The notes below the pieces were generated by a model. That model saw nothing but the letters and a program-made list of their open reading frames with translations. It did not search any database and was not told the origin of the DNA. This document shows positions 29,357 to 37,885 of a DNA stretch of 64,000 bases, piece by piece. The DNA lies in assembly GCF_030915465.1 (NCBI RefSeq), contig NZ_CP133267.1, positions 1 through 64,000 on the forward strand. Direction: 5' to 3'. Numbering within the stretch: the first letter of the stretch is position 1; each line of letters starts with the position of its first letter. The DNA comes from Neobacillus sp. PS3-34 (lineage in GTDB: Bacteria > Bacillota > Bacilli > Bacillales > Cytobacillaceae). The position numbers were made by a program, and so were the translations under genes.

Positions 29357-29848
29357 ATGAATCAAAAAGAATATGAATGGGTCAAGGAAACTCGAGCAGA
29401 ACTTCTTAACTTTTGCCGTGAGCTAGAGCCAAATGACTTTACTCGCCAACTAGACGGGTTCGGATTTCAAAGCATACGAGACACACTGATTCATATAGCG
29501 GATTGTTATCACGCATGGCTCGGATCATTTGTTTTATTAAAAACGAAGAAGCCGCTCACGCCAAAAGAAAACCGGGGGCACGTAGGTATTGAGGAAATAA
29601 CAAAACGATTTGAACAAGCTGATGCATATGTAAATAAGGTTTTCGAAGTACACTCACAAAACATGGATGAGCACATTCATCGGGAGATTCCCTGGAGAGA
29701 TGAAGGAGAAATCTTATCCCTTACACCAGATAAACTGCTCACACATACCATCACTCACGAATTCCACCACAAGGGCCAGGTTGTAACGATGGCACGCCAG
29801 CTGGGCTATCAGCCTCCGAATACAGATGTGTTGGGAACTAGAGATTAG
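29357..29848 (+). CDS. DinB-family protein
   Basis: This four-helix DinB/YfiT-like metalloprotein of about 163 residues has likely metal-binding His in LIHIADCYHAW and THEFHHKGQVVTMARQLGY. The ATG at 29357 has AAAGGGG at good distance. The family includes thiol transferases and proteins of unknown role induced by DNA damage. A second, divergent DinB member lies at 33675. Confidence 0.88.
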   Translation: MNQKEYEWVKETRAELLNFCRELEPNDFTRQLDGFGFQSIRDTLIHIADCYHAWLGSFVLLKTKKPLTPKENRGHVGIEEITKRFEQADAYVNKVFEVHSQNMDEHIHREIPWRDEGEILSLTPDKLLTHTITHEFHHKGQVVTMARQLGYQPPNTDVLGTRD

Positions 29849-29870
29849 GCAATAAATACTAAATGGACAA

Positions 29871-29921
29871 AGCAAAAAGAGGCTGTTTTTTAACTAACGG
29901 GTTCGGTTGAGAAGTACAAAA
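29871..29921. repeat. Left arm of a 50-bp inverted repeat flanking the DUF2185-like gene
   Basis: AGCAAAAAGAG-CTGTT ... TAACGGGTT-GGT ... AGTACAAAA is matched in reverse complement at 30865-30914 with roughly three quarters of positions identical. Confidence 0.65.
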
Positions 29922-30024
29922 TACTAAATAACAATAAAAATAACATCCGAATTCGTAAAAAAATTGACATAGGAAATAGCAATAAGAATAGCAAAAAAAG
30001 GGGCGACAATCACTCCTTTTTCAT

Positions 30025-30654
30025 TTAACTGTTTAAATAACCATCCCAATCGTAATCATCAATCTTATAAAATTCGCCTACATCATTTCTTTCATATGCA
30101 CATAAAGGCGGTTCTTGAATAAATTTCAAAATGGAATCGTCGAAATTCAAGATTACTCCAACAGAGACAATTTGAAAGTTTTCGGAATCACTTAGAAAGT
30201 CATCGGCTTCATAGCCGCTTAATATTGACCAACCAGAATCACCTTCGCCATTTGGATAATCCCTTAGCATAAAGTTAAATTCTCTTTTTTCAAGTACATC
30301 TTCGCTAACCGTAACTAAGGTGTCAAAATAAAAATCCCATTCAGATGAATTCGGGTCTTGATATTCCGTATCGCATATGTTTTCAATTCCGAATGGAATC
30401 GCATCGCCTATTTTTAAAGGCAAGCGATGAGGTTCATTGTTCAGTTTTCCTTTAAACTTTTTTCCTTTTATGTTGGTGATTTGAACCCACATTCGATCTC
30501 CTCTATATCCATCATCTTCAGCTTTATCAGTTACGAAGATTAACTTTACCAAATCACCAACTTTTAATTTGTCCAACACCTCTGAACTAGTAACATAAAA
30601 CGTATACGGCGATTCTTTGTTTAGGTCGTAAACATTATCTAAATACCAGGACAT
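30025..30654 (-). CDS. DUF2185/Imm33-like immunity-type protein
   Basis: This acidic soluble protein of about 209 residues is read from the ATG at 30654 (MSWYLDNVYDL; GGGGGAG upstream). Longer readings enter non-coding DNA. The middle (DLVKLIFVTD... DRMWVQITNIKGKKFKGKLNNEPHRL) and the segment GEGDSGWSILSGYEADDFL resemble DUF2185/Imm33 domains, associated with toxin immunity in some bacteria. No toxin gene is adjacent. The gene is enclosed by a 50-bp inverted repeat (29871-29921 and 30865-30914), which hints at a mobile cassette. Confidence 0.7.
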   Translation of the reverse strand: MSWYLDNVYDLNKESPYTFYVTSSEVLDKLKVGDLVKLIFVTDKAEDDGYRGDRMWVQITNIKGKKFKGKLNNEPHRLPLKIGDAIPFGIENICDTEYQDPNSSEWDFYFDTLVTVSEDVLEKREFNFMLRDYPNGEGDSGWSILSGYEADDFLSDSENFQIVSVGVILNFDDSILKFIQEPPLCAYERNDVGEFYKIDDYDWDGYLNS

Positions 30655-30807
30655 CCTTTTTTCTCCCCCCAACATACACCCAATTAGCACCCATTTTAAC
30701 ACAGTTTTCGGAGGGAGTCTGTTGGACAGCATACTCTTGCTAATTGGTGTACAAATTACATTGCTAATCCATTTGCTAAAACTGATAAAACCCATATATA
30801 TCAACAA

Positions 30808-30843
30808 ATAATAGAAGTCTAAATCGTTTGCGAATTAGACTTC
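30808..30843 (-). terminator. Hairpin upstream of the DUF2185-like gene
   Basis: AGAAGTCTAA / TTAGACTTCT stem followed on the plus strand by TTTTTG; it could end plus-strand transcription inside the inverted-repeat unit. Confidence 0.5.
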
Positions 30844-30864
30844 TTTTTGCATTGCTATTTCATT

Positions 30865-30914
30865 TTTTGTACTCAATTACCTAACCCGTTATTTTTTAAC
30901 AGTCTCTTTTTGCT
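30865..30914. repeat. Right arm of the 50-bp inverted repeat
   Basis: Reverse complement of the 29871-29921 arm with a few substitutions and one length difference. No clear target duplication outside the arms. Confidence 0.65.
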
Positions 30915-30924
30915 CTTCTACTAT

Positions 30925-32205
30925 TTATAATTTCACTTTATTTAAATCCTGTTTAGCCTGAACATTTATTCCTTGTTTTTTAATGATAATGACAAACAAG
31001 CTTGCTAAGATACAAAACATTCCTGCAATCGAAAATGCCCATGTGTAGGAGTCGAATACCTTAAAGATGATGCCTCCGCCAAATGCTGCTACTGCTGCTC
31101 CTACCTGATGAGATGCAAAAATCCAACCGTAAACAATCCCGCTTTTCTTCACCCCAAAAATCTGTCTGGAGATACTAATCGTTGGCGGGACTGTTGCAAT
31201 CCAGTCCAAGCCATAAAATATAGAGAAAATCACGAGTAAGGTTATGGAGCCTTTCATCAGCGCAAAAGGAAGAAGAACAAGCGAAGCCCCTCTTAAACTG
31301 TAATACCAAAATAACAGCCACCTGTTATCAAAGCGGTCCGAAAGCCAGCCGGAAATGGTGGTTCCGACCAGATCAAATACACCCATAAATGAAAGCATTG
31401 AGGCTGCGGTAACTAAGGGTATTCCAAAACCCATACAATATGAAACAAAATGTGTGCCAATCAATCCGCTTGTTGAAAGCCCGCAGATAAAAAAACTGCC
31501 AGCCAATAGCCAAAATTCCTTCACACGTATCGCTTCCATCAGACCCTGGAAAGCAATAATGATTGGATTCTTATTCTGAACGGTTTGATTCTCTTCTCTT
31601 TTCTCTTTGAGTCCGTAAGGTAAAATATCAACGTCCTTTGGTGAATTTTTCATAAAAATTAGAATCATAGCCAGCATAATAAAGCTGAGGACCAAAATAA
31701 ATCCAATCGCCCAGCGCCATGAGTAATTTTTGATTAAAATCGCCAGAACCGGAAGCAAAATTAACTGTCCCGTTGCTGTACTTGCCGTTAATATTCCGAC
31801 TGCAAGCCCTCTTCTTTTCTCAAACCAATGATTGGCTACATATGGGCTAAGAACCGTTAAAAACAGGCCAGACCCCAGCCCAATAATAATCCCCCATATT
31901 AAAATCAACTGCCATGATTGGTTCATAAGAAACGTCAGCAATATACCTGCCATCAAGGTGGCCATGGATACGACCATCATTTTCTTTAGGCCAAGCACCT
32001 CGATTAAAGCCGCCATAAACGGACCCGATATTCCGTATAAAAAGAGACTGATCGCAAACGCCAGAGAAATGACAGACCGGTCCCATCCAAATTCATGCTC
32101 AAAAGGGTCAATGAAAACTCCTGATGATGATCGAATGATTCCTGCAACAATAATTGAAAAGAAAGAAATACATAAAATAATCCAGCTGTAATGAATACGT
32201 TTCAA
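30925..32205 (-). CDS. MFS transporter (OFA/monocarboxylate-type)
   Basis: This membrane protein of about 426 residues has twelve predicted helices in two halves separated by a charged loop (PKDVDILPYGLKEKREEN). The first helix SWIILCISFFSIIVAGIIRSS and the loop EHEFGWDRSVISLAFA are typical of the oxalate-formate/monocarboxylate MFS branch. No ATG is available; TTG at 32205, 8 nt after GAGG, is preferred. It is divergent from the XRE/cupin regulator at 32390, which probably controls it. Substrate unknown, likely a small organic acid or drug. Confidence 0.85.
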   Translation of the reverse strand: MKRIHYSWIILCISFFSIIVAGIIRSSSGVFIDPFEHEFGWDRSVISLAFAISLFLYGISGPFMAALIEVLGLKKMMVVSMATLMAGILLTFLMNQSWQLILIWGIIIGLGSGLFLTVLSPYVANHWFEKRRGLAVGILTASTATGQLILLPVLAILIKNYSWRWAIGFILVLSFIMLAMILIFMKNSPKDVDILPYGLKEKREENQTVQNKNPIIIAFQGLMEAIRVKEFWLLAGSFFICGLSTSGLIGTHFVSYCMGFGIPLVTAASMLSFMGVFDLVGTTISGWLSDRFDNRWLLFWYYSLRGASLVLLPFALMKGSITLLVIFSIFYGLDWIATVPPTISISRQIFGVKKSGIVYGWIFASHQVGAAVAAFGGGIIFKVFDSYTWAFSIAGMFCILASLFVIIIKKQGINVQAKQDLNKVKL

Positions 32206-32389
32206 CACTTCACCCTCAATCAAGGAAGTAAAAATTCATTTATACGAGAATCCACTCTAAAAAGGCTACTTGCAAAGCTTTTGAGAACGCTGTATGTTAT
32301 AATTAACAAAACGAACAATATAACGTCTATACTTTATCATTGTACAATATGGTCGTTATACTGCACAACCTAAATGTTGGAGTGTTTTT

Positions 32390-32944
32390 ATGGACGAATT
32401 GAATTTGATCATAGCAAAGAATTTAAAGGCCTATAGAGAAAGTAAAAAGTTAAGCTTAGAACGGGTTGCAGAGCTAACAGGTGTTAGCAAAACGATGATT
32501 GGACAAATTGAAAGAGGCGAATCAAGTCCGACTATATCCACAGTCTGGAAAATTGCCAATGGATTAAAAATTTCTTTTACTTCCTTAATCCATAATCCTC
32601 AGCCGGATACGAAGGTTATTTTAAAAAGTGAAATACAGACACTTTCAGGTGACAATGGAAATTATCAGCTTTACCCCTATTTTCCTTTTCAGGATGACAG
32701 ACGATTCGAGGTTTATTCCGTTGAGATTGCTAAGGATGGCCTTTCTCGAATCTGATCCGCACCCGGATGGAACGGAAGAATTTTTAATTGTTTTTGATGG
32801 GGAACTAACGGTTTGTGTGAATGATCAAGAATATGAAGTAAAAAGTGGCAATTCCATCCGGTTCAAGGCAGACAGCCCCACGCCTATCGAAACACCGGGA
32901 ACACATTAATCCGTCTTAGTATGGTCCTCTATTATCCAAACTAA
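32390..32944 (+). pseudogene. XRE-family regulator with C-terminal cupin sensor (two frameshifts)
   Basis: The N-terminal HTH (NLKAYRESKKLSLERVAELTGVSKTMIGQIERGESSPTI) and the start of a cupin domain lie in one frame to about 32740. The next 135 bases (FLESDPHPDGTEEFLIVFDGELTV) are in a second frame. The end (PHAYRNTGNTLIRLSMVLYYPN) returns after one C is restored in the CCCC run at 32876-32879. Reconstructed, it is a normal XRE/cupin regulator of about 184 residues that would bind a small ligand. It starts with GGAG spaced well before the ATG and is divergent from the MFS gene. Confidence 0.8.
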
Positions 32945-32946
32945 GT

Positions 32947-32973
32947 AACCCTGTTCTTTGTCGAACAGGGTTT
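32947..32973 (+). terminator. Terminator of the XRE/cupin gene
   Basis: AACCCTGTT / AACAGGGTTT stem with loop CTTTGTCG. Confidence 0.85.
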
Positions 32974-33001
32974 ACTTTTGATTCTCCACAGGACAATCAA
33001 G

Positions 33002-33454
33002 TTACAATTTAAAAAAGTAATAACGAAATTCCTCGTCTAACTTAAATCCCTGACTTTCCCAAAATCCCCATGCCTTTTCATTAATATGCTCTACTGAAAG
33101 CTCAATTCCTTTTGCTTTCGTTAACAATGAAAATTCCTTTACTTTCGCGAAAAGCTGTTTACCAAACCCAGAATGACGAAACCCCTCTGATATAAAAAAG
33201 TCATTTAGTAACCAAACTCGCTGTAAGGTTAAGGAGGAAAAAATCGGATACAGTTGGGCAAAACCAATAACTTCACTATCTTGCTCTGCAATAAATATCA
33301 CAGATTCCATGTGTTCAAATTTATCAAAGAGAAATGCTTCCACTTCAGCAGGATTTCTTTGCTGTTTAAAATACTCACGATAGGAATCAAATATAGGAAC
33401 TATATAAGGAAAATCTTGAATATTGGCTTGTCTGATAATTAGATCAGTATTCAT
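33002..33454 (-). CDS. GNAT-family N-acetyltransferase
   Basis: This complete GNAT domain of 150 residues has LIIRQANIQDFPYIVPIFDSY at the start, FIAEQDSEVIGFAQLYP in the middle, the acetyl-CoA loop FISEGFRHSGFGKQLF and ELSVEHINEKAWGFWESQGF at the end. Acceptor unknown. It is a single-gene unit. Confidence 0.87.
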   Translation of the reverse strand: MNTDLIIRQANIQDFPYIVPIFDSYREYFKQQRNPAEVEAFLFDKFEHMESVIFIAEQDSEVIGFAQLYPIFSSLTLQRVWLLNDFFISEGFRHSGFGKQLFAKVKEFSLLTKAKGIELSVEHINEKAWGFWESQGFKLDEEFRYYFFKL

Positions 33455-33674
33455 TGTACATCCCCTAGCTCTTGGATTTATTTATTTCAAATGTACCAAA
33501 CCTTTTAGAGAAACAAAACAGCATTAGCTTGTAAAGCATCTCGTATAGTCATAATAGATATCCCAATTGCATACATACAACAATGGGATGACTTTGCCAT
33601 TTAGCATTGCTATGTGAAAAAGTGCCGCTTTAATTTGTGTAATGATGAGTTAGTAAAGGACGGAGGATTCTAGG

Positions 33675-34175
33675 ATGAAGAATAATAAAGAGGTTCGTGA
33701 GGAGATTTTACTAAGTGTTTCAGGTTTAACAGACGCACAATTAAATGAAAAACCTAATGGCATGTGGAGTATTATGCAAGTTTTAGAGCATCTATATTTG
33801 ACGGAACGGACGATCGTTTACCAAATGATGAGGGTGATGGCAAACGATGAGGAATCGCAGGTAGAAAATAAACCAATACATCTAGCACTAAACCGCACAA
33901 ATAAGTTTGTTGCACCGTCATTTCTTACACCTTCTGTAGAGTTTACAACGCTGGACGCTATAAAGGCGAAACTCCTTGCGTCGCGGACTGCTTTAGAAGC
34001 ATTTGTAACTTCCGCTGATGAAGAGAAGATGCTGAAGCGCTCTTTTCCAAATCCTATTTTTGGATTAATTCATGTTAAGCAGTGGGTTGAATTTATCGGT
34101 TTCCATGAGGAGCGTCATTTAGCACAAATTGAAGAAGTGAAACAGGAGTTAGGCTTTTACGAGGTGAAAGAATAG
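33675..34175 (+). CDS. DinB-family protein
   Basis: This 166-residue four-helix protein has MWSIMQVLEHLYLTERT (first His ligand) and WVEFIGFHEERHLAQIEEVK (second and third His). It is distinct in sequence from the DinB protein at 29357. GGACGGAGG precedes the ATG. Function in this organism unknown. Confidence 0.87.
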   Translation: MKNNKEVREEILLSVSGLTDAQLNEKPNGMWSIMQVLEHLYLTERTIVYQMMRVMANDEESQVENKPIHLALNRTNKFVAPSFLTPSVEFTTLDAIKAKLLASRTALEAFVTSADEEKMLKRSFPNPIFGLIHVKQWVEFIGFHEERHLAQIEEVKQELGFYEVKE

Positions 34176-34355
34176 CCCACGCTTACTGAGAGGTTTTGTC
34201 CTTAATGGGGCTTATGAAAGACATTTCCCTACTACTACAAATATGTTTTGTCCTCCATAGGCCTTATTGAAGTTTTACTCTCATCTTGAAAGATTTTGTC
34301 TTTTAGAGATCTTAAAGTATCAAAAAATACGTATCCCCCTACTCGAACAATAAGG

Positions 34356-34382
34356 AACCCCCACTCATTCGAGTGAGGGTTT
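34356..34382 (+). terminator. Terminator-like hairpin 180 bp after the DinB gene
   Basis: AACCC-CACTC / GAGTG-GGGTT with loop ATTC. Its right half (CATTCGAGTGAGGGTTT) recurs at 34978-34994 on the far side of the dispersed repeat. Confidence 0.6.
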
Positions 34383-34411
34383 ACTTTAGAGGTGCAAACA
34401 TTGTAAAACAC

Positions 34412-34976
34412 TATGAAAACGCACTTGAATTCACGATATAATTCACAGTGCGTTTTTTATTGATTTATCAACATTTTGACAAATTTTAATTGCTTATTTT
34501 GTCTTAATTCAGATAGTAAATCGCAGGGTATGAAATCATTATTGGAGGGTGTGTGAATTATTTGTGATTTAGTAAGAAGTCTTATCCTTAAATGAGTAAC
34601 CAGTGATATTTAAAATAAGCGGAGATTTTTCGGTTAGACAGCAGAATAGAGCTCAGTTCGGGGTATATAAGGGGAGGTTTTCCGATTAAGCAAAGCAATA
34701 TTAACCATTTTCACGTTTTTTGAGTCAATAGTCGGAATCTTTCCGTCTATTTAAGCTATTTTCAGAGCTTTTTCCTAATTAAGAGGAATTTCTCCGCTTA
34801 TTTATCAAACTCGCTTTAGCGTCGAATGAACTTGTACAACTTACGGGTGCTTTATAATTCAAAAAAGGCTTAGAGATATTTGCATCTCTAAGCCTTTTTG
34901 ACTGTGAAGTTTATGTGATTTGCTATTTGATTTGGTCTGCGATTTTCCGTTTTGTACCTCACAGGTAAACCAGTTG
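34412..34976. repeat. Dispersed structured intergenic repeat, copy 2
   Basis: This is homologous to 15857-16374 over its whole length. It is about 80 bp longer near the 5' side (extra segment between TTTTAATT and AGTAAGAAG) and lacks a short duplicated TGTGAA-containing stretch near the 3' end. The same hairpins are conserved (AAAACGCACT/AGTGCGTTTT; GGCTTAGAGAT/ATCTCTAAGCC, perfect here). Compensated stems support selection on structure. No ORF is present. Confidence 0.85.
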
Positions 34977-35018
34977 TCATTCGAGTGAGGGTTTCTTTTC
35001 CTATTAATTACCTCGTTA

Positions 35019-35300
35019 TTATAATCCGATCATTTTCAATACTTGGTGGAAGCCTTGCAGCGCAAATCCCCCTAAATATCTATAGGCTATTAATGCGATG
35101 TATGCAGAAAAATCAATTACACCAAATGGAGGAATAAATCTTCTAAAGATTGCTAAGTAAGGGTTAACTAGTTTCCCAATCCCTATTCCAATCCTTGATT
35201 TATGGAATTGCGGAAACCAAGATCCGAAAATAAAGATTAAAATTAACCAATAATAAATATCGTAAATATATTGTCCAATCTGAAAAATAACTGTGCCCAA
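35019..35300 (-). CDS. YggT-family membrane protein
   Basis: This 93-residue protein has two hydrophobic helices (IYYWLILIFIFGSWFP and FSAYIALIAYRYLGGFAL) around the family signature LVNPYLAIFRRFIPPFGVIDFSAYIA. YggT proteins are usually encoded in the cell-division/ylm region; here the gene stands alone, so it is an extra copy or an unusual locus. Role not established. Confidence 0.88.
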   Translation of the reverse strand: MGTVIFQIGQYIYDIYYWLILIFIFGSWFPQFHKSRIGIGIGKLVNPYLAIFRRFIPPFGVIDFSAYIALIAYRYLGGFALQGFHQVLKMIGL

Positions 35301-35670
35301 ATTTTATTTCTTCCCGTCTATAATAAATTTTTAATAACGTTTTCACCATTGTTATTTTCTTTATTTCCCCTTCTTATGTATACATATACGATAAAAGCCT
35401 AAAAAGGTTTCAAATTTTTCCGTTTGTTCTATAAGCTGTACCTTTACACAAATAAAAAATCCACCCATTCTACAACTCATTTGACGAGCCTCACTACAGA
35501 TGTAATAAGAAATAGGCTACGTTAAAGAATATTGTTGATTTTTAAACAAAAGAAAGTGTCCGTTAGCGGCAGTTGGATTTTCACCTCAAGCCACCATAGC
35601 TAAACAGAACTAATATTAGTGAGAAAGATTTATTATACATTACACTGAAAAAAATACCTCATATTATGAA

Positions 35671-35695
35671 AAAAAGGCTGCCGTAACAGCCTCCC
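35671..35695 (-). terminator. Terminator of the sigma/SpoIIP operon
   Basis: GGCTG / CAGCC stem, with a run of A on the plus side giving a U-tract on the minus strand, just after the SpoIIP-like stop. The stretch 35301-35670 shows no gene. Confidence 0.75.
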
Positions 35696-35699
35696 TAAA

Positions 35700-36602
35700 T
35701 TATTTCTTCTTTAATAGTTCTTCAATAACCTTTGCAAAGGCATCTACCGTTCTATATTCTTCCGCCAAAGTATTTTCAACTCCACCAATCTCCAATAAGG
35801 CCGATTCATCTTTTAAGTCTTGATTGTAAGTACTTTGATTGCTTGGATTCGATTTAACAACTACCCCTCTTGATAAACCCGGATATTTTTCTTCAAGTAT
35901 TTTATGAAGGCTTTCTGCAAACTTGACATTCTTATCGTAATTAACACTTGAACGAGATACCGTAAATGTAATTCTTGCATAATCTTTTCCATTTATTTTG
36001 GTGGTTGTAACATTTCTCTTTTGTGTGTCTCGGTGTATATCAAACACCATTTTAATGCTCTTGTGGTTTTTCAAAGCTTCGCTTAATGCTTCCCTTGAAA
36101 CGGTATATGACTGTACCATAGTTAGTCCTCTATCCTTCAAAATCTCCATTACATCTCTGTTTTCATGTATATTTTTTATACTTTTATTATTTAAATCCTG
36201 ACTAAGTTTTTCTCCCACTAATGTTATATTCTTTAATGAATGAAAAGCCATGTTGGGATCTTTGACCTTGGTTTCTGAAATGAAAGATTCTTTATTGTGT
36301 GAATGATAAATATAAATTAATGGTTCTTGCTGGTTAACTATGGATGATGCGTGACGTTCATCAATCAAAGAAAGCGTATTATTAATGACTTCGTTTCCGT
36401 TATAAGAGAAAATCCATAAAAGTACGATACTACAAAAAAGGAATCCGCCGGAAAGAACAGATAGACGTTTAAAGGTTCTTTTTCTATTCATTTTTCTTGC
36501 TATTTTTCTTAGTTTATCTTCTGTATCTGAAACAAAGTCTGGTCGTGGGTTAAGTGGGAATGTTTCTTTAATAAGGGTAAAAAGCTCATTATCAGTTTGC
36601 AT
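35700..36602 (-). CDS. Membrane-anchored SpoIIP-like amidase fused to an anti-sigma-like cytoplasmic tail
   Basis: This 300-residue protein has a cytoplasmic N-terminus of about 45 residues (LFTLIKETFPLNPRPDFVSDTEDKLRKI), one TM helix (LSVLSGGFLFCSIVLLWIFSY) and an external SpoIIP domain. That domain shows YIYHSHNKESF, MVFDIHRDTQKRNVTT, the run KYPGLSRGVVVKS, and ESALLEIGGVENTLAEEYRT. SpoIIP is the sporulation peptidoglycan amidase/endopeptidase. The His and Glu active-site positions appear kept. It is overlapped by 11 bp with the ECF sigma gene upstream, the place normally taken by an anti-sigma factor, so it may both sense the envelope and restrain the sigma factor. It differs from canonical SpoIIP in its N-terminus. 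Confidence 0.82.
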   Translation of the reverse strand: MQTDNELFTLIKETFPLNPRPDFVSDTEDKLRKIARKMNRKRTFKRLSVLSGGFLFCSIVLLWIFSYNGNEVINNTLSLIDERHASSIVNQQEPLIYIYHSHNKESFISETKVKDPNMAFHSLKNITLVGEKLSQDLNNKSIKNIHENRDVMEILKDRGLTMVQSYTVSREALSEALKNHKSIKMVFDIHRDTQKRNVTTTKINGKDYARITFTVSRSSVNYDKNVKFAESLHKILEEKYPGLSRGVVVKSNPSNQSTYNQDLKDESALLEIGGVENTLAEEYRTVDAFAKVIEELLKKK

Positions 36603-37128
36603 TTTCTATTACCTCCTCTACATCGATATTTAATTTCTTTTTGAGAACTTTCAAAGCTCTGTGAAAATCCACTTTAACCTTGGATTCACTACAATTGAGT
36701 ATTTCTGCTGTTTCTTTTATTGATAGTTCGTTTATACCTCTCAGTATTACTACAGCTCTAAAATCTGGTTTTAATTTAGATATAGCTACGTGAACGATTT
36801 TCTTTAATTCTTTTTGTACTATTATTTCATTGGGCTCCTTATCAGTTGATACGAGCTGTTTGAAAAATCCCTCCTTAAAGATAGAACTAAATTTTTTCTT
36901 TCTATAATGATCAATTGCAATATGTTTTGCTATCGAAAAAATCCAAGTCTTTAAGTTGCCGTTATTAAAGTTTGATAAATTGTTCAAAACTCGTATAAAC
37001 ACTTCTTGAGTCAAGTCCTCTGCATCGTTTTGATTTCCAGTAAAACAAACAAGAAACCGGTAAACGTCCAAATAGTGAAGACGATAAATTCCAATAATAT
37101 TGTCTTCCAGGTTCTCTAAATCAAACAA
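36592..37128 (-). CDS. ECF-type RNA polymerase sigma factor
   Basis: This 178-residue group IV sigma factor has region 2 (LHYLDVYRFLVCFTGNQNDAEDLTQEVFIRVLNN, then WIFSIAKHIAIDHYRKKK) and region 4 (FRAVVILRGINELSIKETAEILNCSESKVKVDFHRALKVL). The stop overlaps the SpoIIP-like start. A sigma factor directly followed by a single-pass membrane protein is the standard sigma/anti-sigma layout. Its target promoters are not visible here except perhaps its own. Confidence 0.92.
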   Translation of the reverse strand: MFDLENLEDNIIGIYRLHYLDVYRFLVCFTGNQNDAEDLTQEVFIRVLNNLSNFNNGNLKTWIFSIAKHIAIDHYRKKKFSSIFKEGFFKQLVSTDKEPNEIIVQKELKKIVHVAISKLKPDFRAVVILRGINELSIKETAEILNCSESKVKVDFHRALKVLKKKLNIDVEEVIENAN

Positions 37129-37329
37129 ATTTCTCCCCCCTCATTATGTATTCAATTATTAATCGTTTGAGTTTTAGGAAAGGTTACAAGGTTAATGTTA
37201 TTTTTTCAAATTATAACGAACTGCACTTGTAAGGAGTCTGTAACTATACAAAAAAAGACCGTCTTATATGACGATCTGACCCATTAGTTGAAAAAGAAGA
37301 TTGATTGCAACAACTCAAACAAACTATTG

Positions 37330-37611
37330 TCATTTGGCAAATCTATTCATAAGGTATAATATTAAAAAAAGCAGAGGAAAAAGTAAAAATGCAATAGCGG
37401 GTATAACAGTATGCACTGCACTGTAAGAGTAGCCAACTATTTTGTGACTTAAAAATAAACTTTCTAAACTGCCTGTCATTACGATTGGGATAATTATGCT
37501 TAATAACAGGCTTAATGCTAGGTTTAACCCTCTTCTCTCCACTTTCTTCCCTTCTAAAAAACAACCAATACTTATTAGCGATAATATAACGAACAATAAA
37601 TAACCCATCAT
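37330..37611 (-). CDS. Small membrane protein, unknown
   Basis: This 93-residue protein has three hydrophobic helices (YLLFVILSLISIGCFLEG, LALSLLLSIIIPIVMTGSL, VIPAIAFLLFPLLFLILYLM). GAGGTGAG lies upstream of the ATG. No family recognised. Confidence 0.6.
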   Translation of the reverse strand: MMGYLLFVILSLISIGCFLEGKKVERRGLNLALSLLLSIIIPIVMTGSLESLFLSHKIVGYSYSAVHTVIPAIAFLLFPLLFLILYLMNRFAK

Positions 37612-37740
37612 CTCACCTCATTTCAACCCTATTCTAGAATTCTCTATTATTAACAAAATTCCTTTTTTTTACAAATGCCTTTTCTAGACCAATAAACAAA
37701 TATTCCTTTTTAAATTAACCTTCCCTGTTACTTAAAAAAG

Positions 37741-37775
37741 AAAAATACCTTACTCCTTATCGAAGTAAAGCATCC
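37741..37775 (-). terminator. Terminator-like hairpin of the AAGGAGTAA-loop family
   Basis: On the minus strand GCTTTACTTCGATAAGGAGTAAGG then TTTTTC. The same hairpin style is at 52875 and 58675. It may end the alcohol dehydrogenase transcript. Confidence 0.5.
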
Positions 37776-37885
37776 CTTGAACAAGAATCTATTAAATTTC
37801 TCTGTACAAAACGTTTCTATATCTTCTACCGATACGTCGTACACGGTGGTACTGGATGCAGATAATAGTTCCAATGGGAGGTCAA

